Part shown: positions 25,421 through 25,665 of the stretch, in pieces
Layout: each line of letters begins with the position of its first letter
Position numbering within the stretch: the stretch's first letter is position 1
NCBI GenBank assembly: GCA_002428365.1
Contig: DIVW01000003.1
Location: 352 to 26,016, forward strand
Length of the DNA stretch: 25,665 nt
DNA from: Propionibacteriaceae bacterium UBA6122
GTDB lineage: Bacteria > Actinomycetota > Actinomycetes > Propionibacteriales > Propionibacteriaceae
Direction: 5' to 3'
Made by a program: the position numbers and the translations under genes
The notes under the pieces: generated by a model
What the model saw: only the letters and a program-made list of their open reading frames with translations
Databases searched by the model: none
What the model was told of the DNA's origin: nothing

Positions 25421-25665
25421 ATGGCGAAACTCCTTCAGTTTGACGAGGAGGCCCGTCGCTCGCTCGAGCGTGGGGTCGACATCCTCGCCAACACCGTGAA
25501 GGTCACCTTGGGGCCCAAGGGACGCTACGTCGTCCTCGACAAGAAGTGGGGCGCCCCGACCATCACCAACGACGGCGTGACTGTGGCCAAGGAAATCGAA
25601 CTGGACGATCCGTTCGAGAACCTGGGCGCGCAGTTGGCCAAAGAAGTTGCCACCAAGACCAACGA
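25421..25665 (+). CDS. groEL: Chaperonin GroEL (Hsp60), N-terminal part only
   Basis: The first 81 codons of GroEL run off the right edge. AKLLQFDEEARRSLERGVDIL, VKVTLGPKGRYVVLDKKWG and the ATP-site stretch TNDGVTVAKEIEL identify it. AAGGAAGCG lies upstream of the ATG. Its position directly after groES under CIRCE suggests the groES-linked copy (GroEL1 in mycobacterial naming). The C-terminal tail, which separates His-rich from GGM-type copies, is outside the window. Confidence 0.97.
   Translation, partial: MAKLLQFDEEARRSLERGVDILANTVKVTLGPKGRYVVLDKKWGAPTITNDGVTVAKEIELDDPFENLGAQLAKEVATKTN

Overview
This window is high-GC DNA from an actinobacterium. The gene order rplM-rpsI-glmM, then coaA, glmS-acpS-nnr, then tsaE-tsaB-rimI-tsaD and finally groES-groEL follows the order I recall for the matching actinobacterial chromosome segment (rplM through groEL1 in Mycobacterium tuberculosis). 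CIRCE operators, short TANNNT-type promoters placed for leaderless mRNAs, a monomeric NADP-isocitrate dehydrogenase and many GTG starts fit the same phylum. A member of the Propionibacteriaceae or a close relative is my best guess, but the sequence does not prove it.

Layout. Positions 1-3747 (minus strand) hold the 5' end of a gene for a T7SS-type secreted protein and a two-gene operon of a DUF1839 protein and a family 2 glycosidase resembling beta-mannosidases. Positions 3882-7136 (plus) hold the ribosomal protein L13/S9 genes and glmM behind a textbook promoter, then a gene for an unknown single-pass membrane protein. Positions 7446-8943 (minus) hold a GNAT acetyltransferase gene and coaA. 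Positions 9019-12620 (plus) hold the glmS-acpS-nnr operon. Positions 12703-16313 (plus) hold the t6A/S18-modification operon, whose genes overlap by 4 bases, and a NUDIX hydrolase gene. TsaE is fused to an N-terminal GNAT domain.

Positions 16640-18850 hold icd, which ends in a strong hairpin. Positions 18953-22141 hold a tightly coupled four-gene operon: an Lgt-like membrane protein, a polyproline membrane protein, a radical SAM enzyme with the cysteine layout of archaeal tetraether lipid synthase (Tes), and a small membrane protein. Positions 22207-24947 hold two unknown membrane protein genes and a THUMP-like SAM methyltransferase gene. Positions 24948-25665 hold the CIRCE-controlled groES and the start of groEL.

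How the genes work together. Most of the window is growth machinery: ribosome, UDP-GlcNAc supply (glmM, glmS), CoA and acyl-carrier activation (coaA, acpS), NAD(P)HX repair, tRNA t6A and chaperonin. The most novel-looking part is the Lgt-like/Tes-like operon, which I interpret as a possible lipid-modifying system of unknown product. The second point of interest is a family of dispersed intergenic repeats at three sites. The sequence changes between the repeat arms keep RNA hairpins paired through G-U wobbles.
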